Positions 1-7,319 of a stretch of DNA of 11,124 bases are shown here, piece by piece. The notes under the pieces were generated by a model. It ran no database searches. It saw only the letters and a program-made list of their open reading frames with translations, and had not been told where the DNA came from. The position numbers were made by a program, and so were the translations under genes. Location: positions 1 to 11,124 of the forward strand of contig DJXC01000154.1 of NCBI GenBank assembly GCA_002449575.1, written 5' to 3'. The stretch's first letter is position 1; each line of letters starts with the position of its first letter. This DNA comes from Ruminococcus sp. UBA7014. GTDB lineage: Bacteria > Bacillota > Clostridia > Oscillospirales > Ruminococcaceae.

Positions 1-3000
1 GGTTTCAGAACTTCTCACGAAATTCAGAAAATCGAAGTATGGGACGATGCGGATTTAGATGAAATGCTCAACCGTGATGCTGTTCAGGCTTTCAAAGACC
101 GGGCTCTGAATCCAAATCACCCTGTTGAAAGAGGTTCTGCACAGAATCCTGATATCTTCTTCCAGGCTCGTGAAGCTTGCAACAAGTACTATGATGCACT
201 TCCGGCTGTTGTGGAAAAATACATGGATAAAGTCAATGCAAAGATTGGCACAAACTACAAGCTGTTCAACTACTACGGCGCACCGGATGCAGAACATATC
301 ATCATTGCAATGGGTTCTGTGATGGATACAGTAGAAGAAACTGTAGACTATCTTAATGCAAACGGCGGCAAATATGGTCTTGTCCGTGTACGTCTGTACA
401 GACCGTTCGTTGCTGAAAAGCTTATCGAAGCGATTCCGGATACTGTTAAGCAGATTTCTGTCCTCGACAGAACCAAAGAACCCGGCTCTCTCGGTGAACC
501 GCTGTATCTTGATGTTGTTGCAGCTCTTAACGGCAGCAAATTCCATAATGTCAAGATTTTCTCCGGTCGTTACGGCTTAGGCTCTAAGGATACCACTCCG
601 AACCAGATTATTGCAGTCTTCAAGAATACTGAAAAGAAGAGATTTACTCTGGGTATCGTTGATGATGTCACAAATCTGTCTCTGGATGATTCTTTCAGCC
701 CGGATACTGCTCCTGCTGGCACAATCTCCTGCAAGTTCTGGGGTCTCGGCTCTGACGGTACTGTCGGCGCAAACAAGAACTCCATCAAGATTATTGGTGA
801 CCATACAGACATGTATGCACAGGCTTATTTTGCATATGACTCCAAGAAGTCCGGTGGTGTAACTGTTTCTCACCTGAGATTCGGCAAAACTCCCATCAAG
901 TCTACTTACCTGATTAACAAGGCTGACTTTGTTGCCTGCCATAATCAGAGCTATATTGACAAGTACGATATGACTTCTGACATTAAGCCCGGCGGTACTT
1001 TCCTGCTGAATACTATCTGGGATGAAGCTGGTCTTGAAAAGCATCTGCCCGGTCAGGTAAAGAGATATATTGCACAGAATAATATCAAGTTCTACACTGT
1101 AAACGGTGTCAAGCTCGGTCAGGAAACCGGCATGGGTACAAGAATCAACACCATTCTCCAGTCTGCTTTCTTCAAGCTTGCAAACGTAATTCCGTTTGAA
1201 GATGCTCTCAAATATATGAAAGCCGCAGCAGAAGCTTCTTACTCCAAGAAGGGTCAGGACGTTGTTGAAAAGAACTGGAATGCTATTGATGCAGGTTATA
1301 AGGGCATTGTAGAAATCAACGTTCCGGAATCCTGGAAGAATGCAGAAGATACTCCTATCGGAATGCCGAAGGTAACTTGTGAAAATAAGGCTCTGGAAGA
1401 TTTCGTTAATAATGTACAGATTCCTTGTAACGCTCAGCAGGGCGACAAGCTCCCTGTTTCTACTTTTGTAAAACTCGCTGACGGTACTTCTCCGTCCGGT
1501 TCTGCTGCATTTGAAAAGCGTGGTATTGCTGTTACTGTTCCGACATGGAATCCGGATACCTGCATTCAGTGCAACCAGTGCGCTTATGTATGTCCTCATG
1601 CTGTACTCCGTCCGGTAACTCTGACTCCTGAAGAAGCTGCGGAAGCTCCTGCTTCTATGAAACTCGCTGCTATGAAGCCCGCTATCGGCGACCTCAAATT
1701 CGGCATGACTGTTTCCGTTCTCGACTGCACCGGCTGCGGTGTCTGCGCTAATATCTGCCCGGCTAACAAGAAGGCTGAAACTCTCGTGATGAAGCCTCTT
1801 GAATCTCAGCTTGACCAGCAGGCAGCTTTTGACTTCGGCACAACTAAGGACATCAAGCCTGAAGTAACTGCTAAGTTCACAGAAGCTACTGTCAAGGGTT
1901 CTCAGTTCAAGCAGCCGCTGCTCGAATTCTCCGGCGCATGTGCTGGCTGTGGTGAAACTCCGTATGCAAAACTGATTACTCAGCTGTTCGGTGACAGAAT
2001 GTATATCGCTAATGCTACCGGCTGTTCCTCTATCTGGGGTAACTCTGCACCTTCTACACCTTACACTGTCAACAAGAAGGGCTATGGTCCGGCTTGGAGC
2101 AATTCCCTGTTTGAAGACAATGCTGAATTTGGCTATGGTATGTTCCTCGGTCAGGAAACTCTCAGAAACCGTGTGATTGCTAAAGTAGAAGCTCTGGCTG
2201 AAAAGGCGCAGAAGGAAGAAGTCAAGGCTGCTATTGCGAAGTTCCTCGAAACTAAGAATGATGGTGCTGCCAATACTCCCGCAGCAGAAGAATTAATTGC
2301 TGTACTCGAAACATGTGACTGTGATGATGCAAAGGCTATCCTCGCTGAAAAGGATTACCTCCGCAAGAAGTCTCAGTGGATTTTCGGCGGTGACGGCTGG
2401 GCTTATGATATTGGCTTTGGTGGTCTTGACCATGTTATCGCTTCCGGCAGAAATGTCAATATCATGGTATTCGATACTGAAGTTTATTCCAATACCGGCG
2501 GACAGGCTTCCAAGTCTACTCCTACTGGTGCAATTGCACAGTTTGCTGCTGCTGGTAAGGTTGTCAAGAAGAAGGACCTTGCTGGTATCGCTATGAGCTA
2601 TGGCTATGTTTATGTTGCTCATATTGCTATGGGTGCTGACCAGAATCAGTGCTTAAAGGCTATCCGTGAAGCAGAAGCTTATGACGGTCCGTCCATCATC
2701 ATTGCTTATGCTCCGTGTATCAACCATGGTATCAAGACCGGCATGGCTACTGCTCAGGCAGAAGAAAAGAAGGCTGTTCAGGCTGGTTACTGGCATCTGT
2801 ACAGATATAACCCCGACCTCAAGAAGGAAGGCAAGAATCCGTTCATCCTCGATTCCAAAGCTCCGAATGTGGACGAATATAAAAACTTCCTCATGGGCGA
2901 AGTTCGTTATAATGCTCTGGCTCGTCAGAATCCGGAAAGAGCTGAAAAGCTGTTCAATAATGCTGTCGAAAATGCGAAGGACAGATATGATTATCTGACA

Positions 3001-3027
3001 AGACTCACCAAAATGTATAATGACTAA
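1..3027 (+). CDS. nifJ: Pyruvate:ferredoxin (flavodoxin) oxidoreductase, 5'-truncated by window edge
   Basis: This cytoplasmic enzyme oxidatively decarboxylates pyruvate with CoA to acetyl-CoA and CO2, passing electrons to ferredoxin or flavodoxin; it is central to fermentation in anaerobes. The frame is open from base 1, so the ATG at 64 is internal; 1008 residues are present and roughly 165 N-terminal residues are missing, judging by alignment of cluster cysteines with the Desulfovibrio africanus enzyme. Residues 1-7 read GFRTSHE, a conserved domain I motif. A two-cluster ferredoxin domain carries CIQCNQCAYVCP at 521 and CTGCGVCANICP at 576. The C-terminal thiamine diphosphate domain has proximal-cluster cysteines at 647, 650, 675 and 906 (CAGC, ATGCSS, APCINHG) and the TPP/Mg motif GGDGWAYDIGFGG from 796 with DTEVYSNTGGQ following. 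All cofactor ligands in view are intact, so it should be functional. A terminator follows at 3106. Confidence 0.97.
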   Translation, partial: GFRTSHEIQKIEVWDDADLDEMLNRDAVQAFKDRALNPNHPVERGSAQNPDIFFQAREACNKYYDALPAVVEKYMDKVNAKIGTNYKLFNYYGAPDAEHIIIAMGSVMDTVEETVDYLNANGGKYGLVRVRLYRPFVAEKLIEAIPDTVKQISVLDRTKEPGSLGEPLYLDVVAALNGSKFHNVKIFSGRYGLGSKDTTPNQIIAVFKNTEKKRFTLGIVDDVTNLSLDDSFSPDTAPAGTISCKFWGLGSDGTVGANKNSIKIIGDHTDMYAQAYFAYDSKKSGGVTVSHLRFGKTPIKSTYLINKADFVACHNQSYIDKYDMTSDIKPGGTFLLNTIWDEAGLEKHLPGQVKRYIAQNNIKFYTVNGVKLGQETGMGTRINTILQSAFFKLANVIPFEDALKYMKAAAEASYSKKGQDVVEKNWNAIDAGYKGIVEINVPESWKNAEDTPIGMPKVTCENKALEDFVNNVQIPCNAQQGDKLPVSTFVKLADGTSPSGSAAFEKRGIAVTVPTWNPDTCIQCNQCAYVCPHAVLRPVTLTPEEAAEAPASMKLAAMKPAIGDLKFGMTVSVLDCTGCGVCANICPANKKAETLVMKPLESQLDQQAAFDFGTTKDIKPEVTAKFTEATVKGSQFKQPLLEFSGACAGCGETPYAKLITQLFGDRMYIANATGCSSIWGNSAPSTPYTVNKKGYGPAWSNSLFEDNAEFGYGMFLGQETLRNRVIAKVEALAEKAQKEEVKAAIAKFLETKNDGAANTPAAEELIAVLETCDCDDAKAILAEKDYLRKKSQWIFGGDGWAYDIGFGGLDHVIASGRNVNIMVFDTEVYSNTGGQASKSTPTGAIAQFAAAGKVVKKKDLAGIAMSYGYVYVAHIAMGADQNQCLKAIREAEAYDGPSIIIAYAPCINHGIKTGMATAQAEEKKAVQAGYWHLYRYNPDLKKEGKNPFILDSKAPNVDEYKNFLMGEVRYNALARQNPERAEKLFNNAVENAKDRYDYLTRLTKMYND

Positions 3028-3083
3028 TATATCATGTTCATTTGAATGTGTGAGTTGAAATATCAAAATGTATAATGACTAAT
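3009..3083 (+). repeat. 20-bp direct repeat duplicating the nifJ stop region
   Basis: The 20 bases at 3009-3028 (CAAAATGTATAATGACTAAT), which hold the last codons and stop of nifJ, recur exactly at 3064-3083. The two copies are 55 bp apart, separated by 35 AT-rich bases at 3029-3063. Sequence outside the 20 bp does not match, so this is either a partial tandem duplication that has since diverged or the footprint of a short insertion. The second copy is untranslated because nifJ has already stopped. Confidence 0.9.
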
Positions 3084-3105
3084 CTTAAAGATTAAGAGTT
3101 ATCAG

Positions 3106-3140
3106 ACCGCTGTACTGTTCACGCAGTACGGCGGTTTTTT
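3106..3140 (+). terminator. Rho-independent terminator of nifJ
   Basis: A 12-bp stem pairs 3106-3117 with 3124-3135 (one G-T wobble) around a 6-base loop at 3118-3123, and is followed directly by TTTTTT. This is a strong intrinsic terminator for nifJ. The stop codon of the convergent symporter gene falls at 3119-3121, in the loop, so the hairpin also forms at the end of that transcript. On that strand the sequence after the stem is only moderately T-rich, so termination there is less certain. Confidence 0.9.
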
Positions 3141-4405
3141 GTTTCCGGCAGAAGCAGAAGAATCCCCGGCAGATTACAGTATGCCATACAGCCGTTTGCA
3201 ATGTCTGCAAGTGTCCAGACAAGCTCCAGTTTCATGATTGTGCCGATAAAGGCAGCAGTACAGAATAAAATCTGATACAGTTTCAGATAATCTGGATTCT
3301 TTGTCAGCGTTTTCAGCGCATTCATGCCGCAGAAACACCAGCCTGTCAGTGTACAGAAAGCAAATAATGCGATTACTGGCGGAAGAATCCAGTCTGCAAG
3401 TATTCCCATCCCGGAACGAAATGCCGTCAGTACTAATACAGCTCCCTCCTGACCTGTCTTTAAACTGCCTGTACATAAAATTACCAATGCTGTTGCTGTA
3501 CAGCAGATGAATGTATCTGCAATGACCTCCAGCATTCCGCAGACTCCCAGAAATTCCGGCTGTTCACTCGATGCTTCTGCATGAAGCAGTCCGCTGCTGC
3601 CAAGCCCGGCTTCATTTGAGAATATGCCTCTCCGTACTCCGGCAGAAATCGCATATTTCACCGCTGTGCCGCTGATACCGCCGCCAACTGCACGGATTCC
3701 CAGCGCACTCCGGAAAATTTCCGCAAATACAGAAGAAATATTTTCTCTGTAGAGAAATAATATTATCAGACTGCATAATAAATAAATGCCTGTCAGTACT
3801 GGAATGATAACTGCTGAAAATTTCGCTATCCGCTTTGAACCGCCGATAATGATGATAAATAAAATCAGCATTGTCAGCAGCCCTGTCAGCCATGCCGGAA
3901 CGGCAAAGGAAGCTTCCAGAATTTCCGCCATAGCATGACTCTGTGTCATATTTCCCATTCCAAAAGAGGCACACACACAGCATACTGCAAAAATTCCTGA
4001 TAATACCGGGCTGTGCAGTCCATATTTCAGATAGGCAGCCGCTCCTGCGGCAGAAGCAGTCCGGTAACGACAGCTTAATACATTTTCCGCATAAATCAGC
4101 CCCATTCCGCAAAATGCTGAAATCCACATCCAGAAAATTGCACCTGCGCCTCCGATTGTCAGGGCTGCGGCGACTCCCACAATATTTCCCGTACCCATCG
4201 CCGCCGCTAAAGATGTCATACAAGACTGAAAAACCGGTATTGTATATCTGCTCCCGGTCTGCTCCTGTTTCTGAAATAATAAGCCAAAACTTTTCAGACA
4301 CTGCCCGTCCGGATAAATGAAACTGAATATCCCCGTCCCTAAAAGCAGTCCGACAAGTCCGTTTCCCCATAATATCTGATTCAGGTCTGTCAGAAATTTT
4401 ATCAT
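3119..4405 (-). CDS. Sodium:amino acid (alanine/glycine) symporter, AGCS family
   Basis: This is a multi-pass membrane protein of the alanine or glycine:cation symporter family, importing a small neutral amino acid with Na+; the exact substrate cannot be read from sequence. It has about ten hydrophobic segments. Family motifs are AAMGTGNIVG (around residues 68-77), GGAGAIFWMW (85-94), which is the core of the AGCS signature, and RRGIFSNEAGLGSS in the middle of the protein. Length is 428 residues, at the short end for a family usually of 440-490. The start is set at the ATG at 4405 because AAGGAG (4411-4416) lies five bases upstream; the in-frame ATG at 4423 would place that Shine-Dalgarno inside the gene. 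The gene stands alone, convergent with nifJ and divergent from the ydbS-like gene. Confidence 0.93.
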   Translation of the reverse strand: MIKFLTDLNQILWGNGLVGLLLGTGIFSFIYPDGQCLKSFGLLFQKQEQTGSRYTIPVFQSCMTSLAAAMGTGNIVGVAAALTIGGAGAIFWMWISAFCGMGLIYAENVLSCRYRTASAAGAAAYLKYGLHSPVLSGIFAVCCVCASFGMGNMTQSHAMAEILEASFAVPAWLTGLLTMLILFIIIIGGSKRIAKFSAVIIPVLTGIYLLCSLIILFLYRENISSVFAEIFRSALGIRAVGGGISGTAVKYAISAGVRRGIFSNEAGLGSSGLLHAEASSEQPEFLGVCGMLEVIADTFICCTATALVILCTGSLKTGQEGAVLVLTAFRSGMGILADWILPPVIALFAFCTLTGWCFCGMNALKTLTKNPDYLKLYQILFCTAAFIGTIMKLELVWTLADIANGCMAYCNLPGILLLLPETKNRRTA

Positions 4406-4410
4406 ATTTG

Positions 4411-4416
4411 CTCCTT
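4411..4416 (-). promoter_or_regulatory. Ribosome binding site deciding the symporter start
   Basis: On the minus strand this reads AAGGAG and lies five bases before the ATG at 4405-4403. It favours that start over the upstream in-frame ATG at 4423-4421. Confidence 0.8.
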
Positions 4417-4430
4417 TCTGCATAATACAC

Positions 4431-4460
4431 TTGAAAAGTATTACTGTTTTATGTTATAAT
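4431..4460 (+). promoter_or_regulatory. Sigma-A-type promoter for the ydbS-ydbT unit
   Basis: TTGAAA at 4431-4436 and TATAAT at 4455-4460 are separated by 18 bases. They lie just upstream of the GGAAGGAGG ribosome binding site at 4477-4485. The match is to the housekeeping consensus; nothing resembles the sigma-W promoter that drives ydbST in Bacillus subtilis. Confidence 0.75.
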
Positions 4461-4476
4461 AAAATTATCATCATTC

Positions 4477-4497
4477 GGAAGGAGGCTGCTGTCCTTG
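4477..4497 (+). promoter_or_regulatory. Ribosome binding site and TTG start of ydbS
   Basis: GGAAGGAGG at 4477-4485 is followed by nine bases and then TTG at 4495. The next in-frame ATG (about 4516) lies too far from any Shine-Dalgarno, so TTG is the best start. Confidence 0.75.
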
Positions 4498-4941
4498 AAA
4501 GAATATTCTGCGGATATGTCTGCTATGAAGTTATTACAGATTATTGTCTGTCTGCTGGCTTTGCTGTTAAGTATTGCTTCGGCAAAATTCCTTTCCCGAT
4601 GGCTTTTTGTCATGTGGGGGCTGGTGATTCTGTTTTCTGTTGCGGCTGTGGTACTCAGCTTTTTCTGTATTCCTCTGTATTTTTCTAATCTGAAATGTAT
4701 TGTAACTGCAAATCAGGTCACTGTCCGGACGGGTATATTTTTCCGTCGGGAACAGTCTATCCGTTTACAGTCTGTTCAGTTCATTCAACTGGTTACAGGT
4801 CCGTGGGACGGCATTCTTGGACTGAATTTTATCATATTATATGTTTATGGCGGCAGTCTCATGATTTTTTTCCTCAAAAAAAATGACCGCCGGGAACTTA
4901 CTGAATTTTTTGAACGAAAGGGTGTATTCCATGCACCGTGA
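4495..4941 (+). CDS. ydbS: YdbS-like membrane protein with one bacterial PH (bPH2) domain
   Basis: The protein has 148 residues (B. subtilis YdbS is about 159). Two membrane segments occupy roughly residues 13-31 and 36-61, followed by a cytoplasmic bPH2 (DUF304) domain from about 62 to 145. The domain is recognised by the pattern of a strand pair, an RR-containing turn, then SVQFIQLVTGPWDGILGLNF, matching the typical 'I-Q-h-V-x-x-x-x-G-x-h-x-x-x-h-G-L' core. The start is TTG at 4495, nine bases after a strong GGAAGGAGG; no ATG or GTG gives comparable spacing. Its end overlaps the next gene by 11 bases, implying translational coupling. In B. subtilis the homologous ydbST pair contributes to intrinsic resistance against antimicrobial peptides of other bacilli; that role here is inferred only from homology. 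Confidence 0.85.
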   Translation: MKEYSADMSAMKLLQIIVCLLALLLSIASAKFLSRWLFVMWGLVILFSVAAVVLSFFCIPLYFSNLKCIVTANQVTVRTGIFFRREQSIRLQSVQFIQLVTGPWDGILGLNFIILYVYGGSLMIFFLKKNDRRELTEFFERKGVFHAP

Positions 4942-6421
4942 ACATCCGCTCCGTATTTTAAAATACAGCATGAAAACTATCTGGCTGCTGATTTTTCCGT
5001 TTCTGCGTGGTTTATGGAATATTATCAAGGCATGGAATAAAAATCAGATTGTTGGTTTCCGTCTGTCTCCGGAAGCCTTTCTGCAATGGCTGCATGGTAC
5101 ATGGTTCGATTTGCTGATTCTGGCAACTATTCTGGGTTATGGCTTCTGTATCTGGTTTTTCCGGAAATTTGCTGTCAGAGATGGTCAGCTGTATGTACAG
5201 GACAGCTTTATTTTCACCAGAAAACGCATTATGCCTGTACAGAATATTTCTGCCATGACACTGGAACACGCACTGTTTCTGCGGCCGTTTCATGCCTCCT
5301 ATCTCTATGCAGATACGGCTTCCGGACTGCTGAATTCAACAGATATTAAACTGCTTATCCGCCGGGAAGACGAAACTTTATTTACTTCTGCTCTGCCGAA
5401 ACTCCGGCAGGGAAAACGGCATCACTATGAACGCAGAGTGAAACTCTGGAAAATTTTATTATTTTCTGTCATATTTTCCAGCAGCTTTTCCGGTGCGCTG
5501 TATATTGCAATCTTCTGGTTTCAGAGCGGCAGAATCGCAAGAGACCTGATTCAGGAATTTGAACTTACGGAACGTCTGAATATGGTTTCTCAGGAACTTG
5601 CAGTGCATCTTGCCGGCATTCCTCCGGTGGCGGTTTCTGTCGGAATTCTGATTTTGTCATCCTGGCTGCTGTCAATGATTGCAAATCTTATCCGGTATGG
5701 CGGGTTTTATATGGAAAGCGATAAAAGACAGTTATTTGTAAAAAGCGGTCTGATGACAACAAGATATTTCTATCTGCAAAATCATAAAATTAATTTTCTG
5801 GATATTCGTCAGAATTTATTGACTAAATTATTCAAAATCTATTCTCTTGCCGTCAATTGTCCCGGATATGGCAACCAGCGGGGCAGTCTGCCGATTTGTC
5901 TGCCGATTCTGACACAGGCGGAACTTGTTGAAACAATGCCTATGATTTTTCCCGGCAGCCGTTTTTTGAAAAATCAGCTCAGACCTCCTAAGCGTTCCTG
6001 GTGGGGGTATATCTGCTGGTGTGTGACCGGATTTGCAGCAATTTACCCCTCCGGCGAAATCATTGAACGCTTGTTTCCGAGATTTCAGGAATTTATCAAT
6101 CTGGTACAGGTGACTATTGTTGTTCCGATTCTATGGAAATTAATTGTCCAGATTGTTTCGCTGAATTCCAGTGGTGTCAGTATTTCTAAAAACAGAATCT
6201 GTATGCGCTGCTGCAAAGGCTTTGCCTTTCATACCATTGTCGCCGAAACAGACAGTATTGTCAAAGTGCGGATTCATCAGCATATCTGGCAGAAAGTAAG
6301 TAATACCTGCCATCTGACAATTTATTTCCGTGCAGAAACGCCCTATAGATGCCGCCTCTACTGTCTGGACTATACCCAGACCAGAGAATTGTTATCTGAA
6401 TTTATGATGAATCTGAAATAA
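4931..6421 (+). CDS. ydbT: YdbT-like membrane protein with three bacterial PH (bPH2) domains
   Basis: The protein has 496 residues, close to the 493 of B. subtilis YdbT, and shows the same architecture of paired membrane segments alternating with bPH2 domains. Membrane segments lie near residues 16-35, 58-78, 175-198, 230-254, 356-375 and 389-411. The bPH2 domains lie near 79-155 (GQLYVQDSFIFTRKRIMPVQ), 257-335 (FVKSGLMTTRYFYLQNHKIN) and 412-495. The start is taken at ATG 4931 because AAAGGG precedes it by about eight bases and YdbT proteins begin at this point; an earlier in-frame ATG at 4883 would force a 59-base overlap with ydbS. It overlaps ydbS by 11 bases and presumably forms a complex with it in the membrane. 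The third domain is Cys-rich (MRCCKG, NTCHL, YRCRLYC), which is unusual but not diagnostic. A terminator follows. Confidence 0.85.
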   Translation: MHREHPLRILKYSMKTIWLLIFPFLRGLWNIIKAWNKNQIVGFRLSPEAFLQWLHGTWFDLLILATILGYGFCIWFFRKFAVRDGQLYVQDSFIFTRKRIMPVQNISAMTLEHALFLRPFHASYLYADTASGLLNSTDIKLLIRREDETLFTSALPKLRQGKRHHYERRVKLWKILLFSVIFSSSFSGALYIAIFWFQSGRIARDLIQEFELTERLNMVSQELAVHLAGIPPVAVSVGILILSSWLLSMIANLIRYGGFYMESDKRQLFVKSGLMTTRYFYLQNHKINFLDIRQNLLTKLFKIYSLAVNCPGYGNQRGSLPICLPILTQAELVETMPMIFPGSRFLKNQLRPPKRSWWGYICWCVTGFAAIYPSGEIIERLFPRFQEFINLVQVTIVVPILWKLIVQIVSLNSSGVSISKNRICMRCCKGFAFHTIVAETDSIVKVRIHQHIWQKVSNTCHLTIYFRAETPYRCRLYCLDYTQTRELLSEFMMNLK

Positions 6422-6434
6422 AAATCAGAAATTT

Positions 6435-6470
6435 AATATCTGCCGAAATCCGGCAGATATTTTCTTTTTT
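6435..6470 (+). terminator. Rho-independent terminator of the ydbS-ydbT unit
   Basis: A perfect 11-bp inverted repeat pairs 6435-6445 with 6451-6461 around a 5-base loop, and is followed by TTTCTTTTTT. It begins 13 bases after the ydbT stop codon. Confidence 0.92.
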
Positions 6471-6479
6471 TCCAGACAG

Positions 6480-6508
6480 TTGACAAATTTCTGATTATGT
6501 GGTAAAAT
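6480..6508 (+). promoter_or_regulatory. Sigma-A-type promoter for the phosphatase gene
   Basis: TTGACA at 6480-6485, a 17-base spacer, and TAAAAT at 6503-6508. The -35 is perfect and the -10 differs in one position. It starts just after the ydbT terminator, so the phosphatase (and probably the SGNH gene behind it) forms a new transcription unit. Confidence 0.85.
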
Positions 6509-6558
6509 GACATAAGTATCTGAATCGTATTTTTTAGCTTACGGAAAGGAGGTTTTCT

Positions 6559-7257
6559 ATGATTTATGTCATGTCTGATATTCACGGCGAATATGAAAAA
6601 TATCTCAAAATGCTGGATTGCATACAGTTTTCTGAAAAAGATTCGCTGTTTGTTCTTGGTGATGTTGTTGACAGAGGTCCAAAACCTGTTACAACACTCC
6701 GGGATATGATGACACGTTCTAACGTTTTTCCGATTATGGGAAATCATGATTTTTTTGCATGGTATCTGCTGGAAAGAGTCAGCGTTGATATTACTGAACA
6801 GAATTATGATTCTATTGAACTGGAAGATATTCAGGATATGTTTTCATGGATTGATGACGGCGGAGCTTCTACCATTGCTGAATTCCAGAAACTCAGCAAC
6901 CAGGAACGACAGGAAGTACTGGAATATATTTCTGAATTTCCGCTCTATGAAACTGTAGATGTCGGCGAAAAAACGTTTATTCTCGTTCATGCCGGACTTG
7001 GCAACTTTCGACCCGATAAAAAATTAAGTCAGTATACTGCCGAAGAATTACTTCTTACACGGGGAGACCCTGACAAACGTCTTTTTGAGGACGATAATGT
7101 CTATATCATCGCCGGACATACACCAACCCCCTTGATTAACGGCAAAGCCGAAATTTATCACAGTGCGCATAATATCTATATTGACTGCGGTGCTTGTTTC
7201 GACAGCGGAAAACTCGCTTGTCTTTGTCTGGATACGATGCAGGAATTTTATATTTAA
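6559..7257 (+). CDS. PPP-type metallophosphatase (Ser/Thr phosphatase or ApaH-like)
   Basis: This is a 232-residue cytoplasmic dinuclear-metal phosphoesterase. All metal and catalytic motifs of the PPP branch are present in order: SDIHG (D7, H9), GDVVDRG (34-40), GNHD (61-64, catalytic H63), LVHAGL (H144) and AGHTPT (H187). The length and the DVVDRGP form suit bacterial protein Ser/Thr phosphatases and the related diadenosine tetraphosphate hydrolases (ApaH, PrpE); sequence alone does not separate protein from nucleotide substrates. An insert between GNHD and the first His (residues ~66-140), rich in acidic residues, may shape substrate choice. The start ATG is supported by AAAGGAGG eight bases upstream. 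The SGNH gene begins 59 bases downstream with no terminator between, so the two are probably co-transcribed. Confidence 0.9.
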   Translation: MIYVMSDIHGEYEKYLKMLDCIQFSEKDSLFVLGDVVDRGPKPVTTLRDMMTRSNVFPIMGNHDFFAWYLLERVSVDITEQNYDSIELEDIQDMFSWIDDGGASTIAEFQKLSNQERQEVLEYISEFPLYETVDVGEKTFILVHAGLGNFRPDKKLSQYTAEELLLTRGDPDKRLFEDDNVYIIAGHTPTPLINGKAEIYHSAHNIYIDCGACFDSGKLACLCLDTMQEFYI

Positions 7258-7302
7258 AAATATATCATATCATAAAATAATTTATATTTATATTTTCCCG
7301 AA

Positions 7303-7319
7303 AGGAGGGAGTGACTTTG
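7303..7319 (+). promoter_or_regulatory. Ribosome binding site favouring a TTG start for the SGNH gene
   Basis: AGGAGGG at 7303-7309 lies one base before an in-frame GTG (7311) and about seven to eight bases before an in-frame TTG (7317). Only the TTG has normal spacing. The TTG start also places the catalytic GDS at residues 8-10, usual for this family. Confidence 0.65.

Noticed and set aside
577..1599. Long open frame (340 codons) on the minus strand opposite nifJ
   Set aside because: It lies wholly inside the well-supported nifJ coding sequence, shows no recognisable domain or ribosome binding site, and is best explained by codon bias of the true gene.
64..3027. ATG at 64 as the start of pyruvate:ferredoxin oxidoreductase
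   Set aside because: The same frame is open back to base 1 and encodes the conserved GFRTSHE motif, so the gene is simply cut by the window edge.
4883..4931. Earlier ATG at 4883 for the YdbT-like protein
   Set aside because: It would overlap ydbS by 59 bases and add residues not expected in the family; ATG 4931 has a plausible ribosome binding site and family-typical length.
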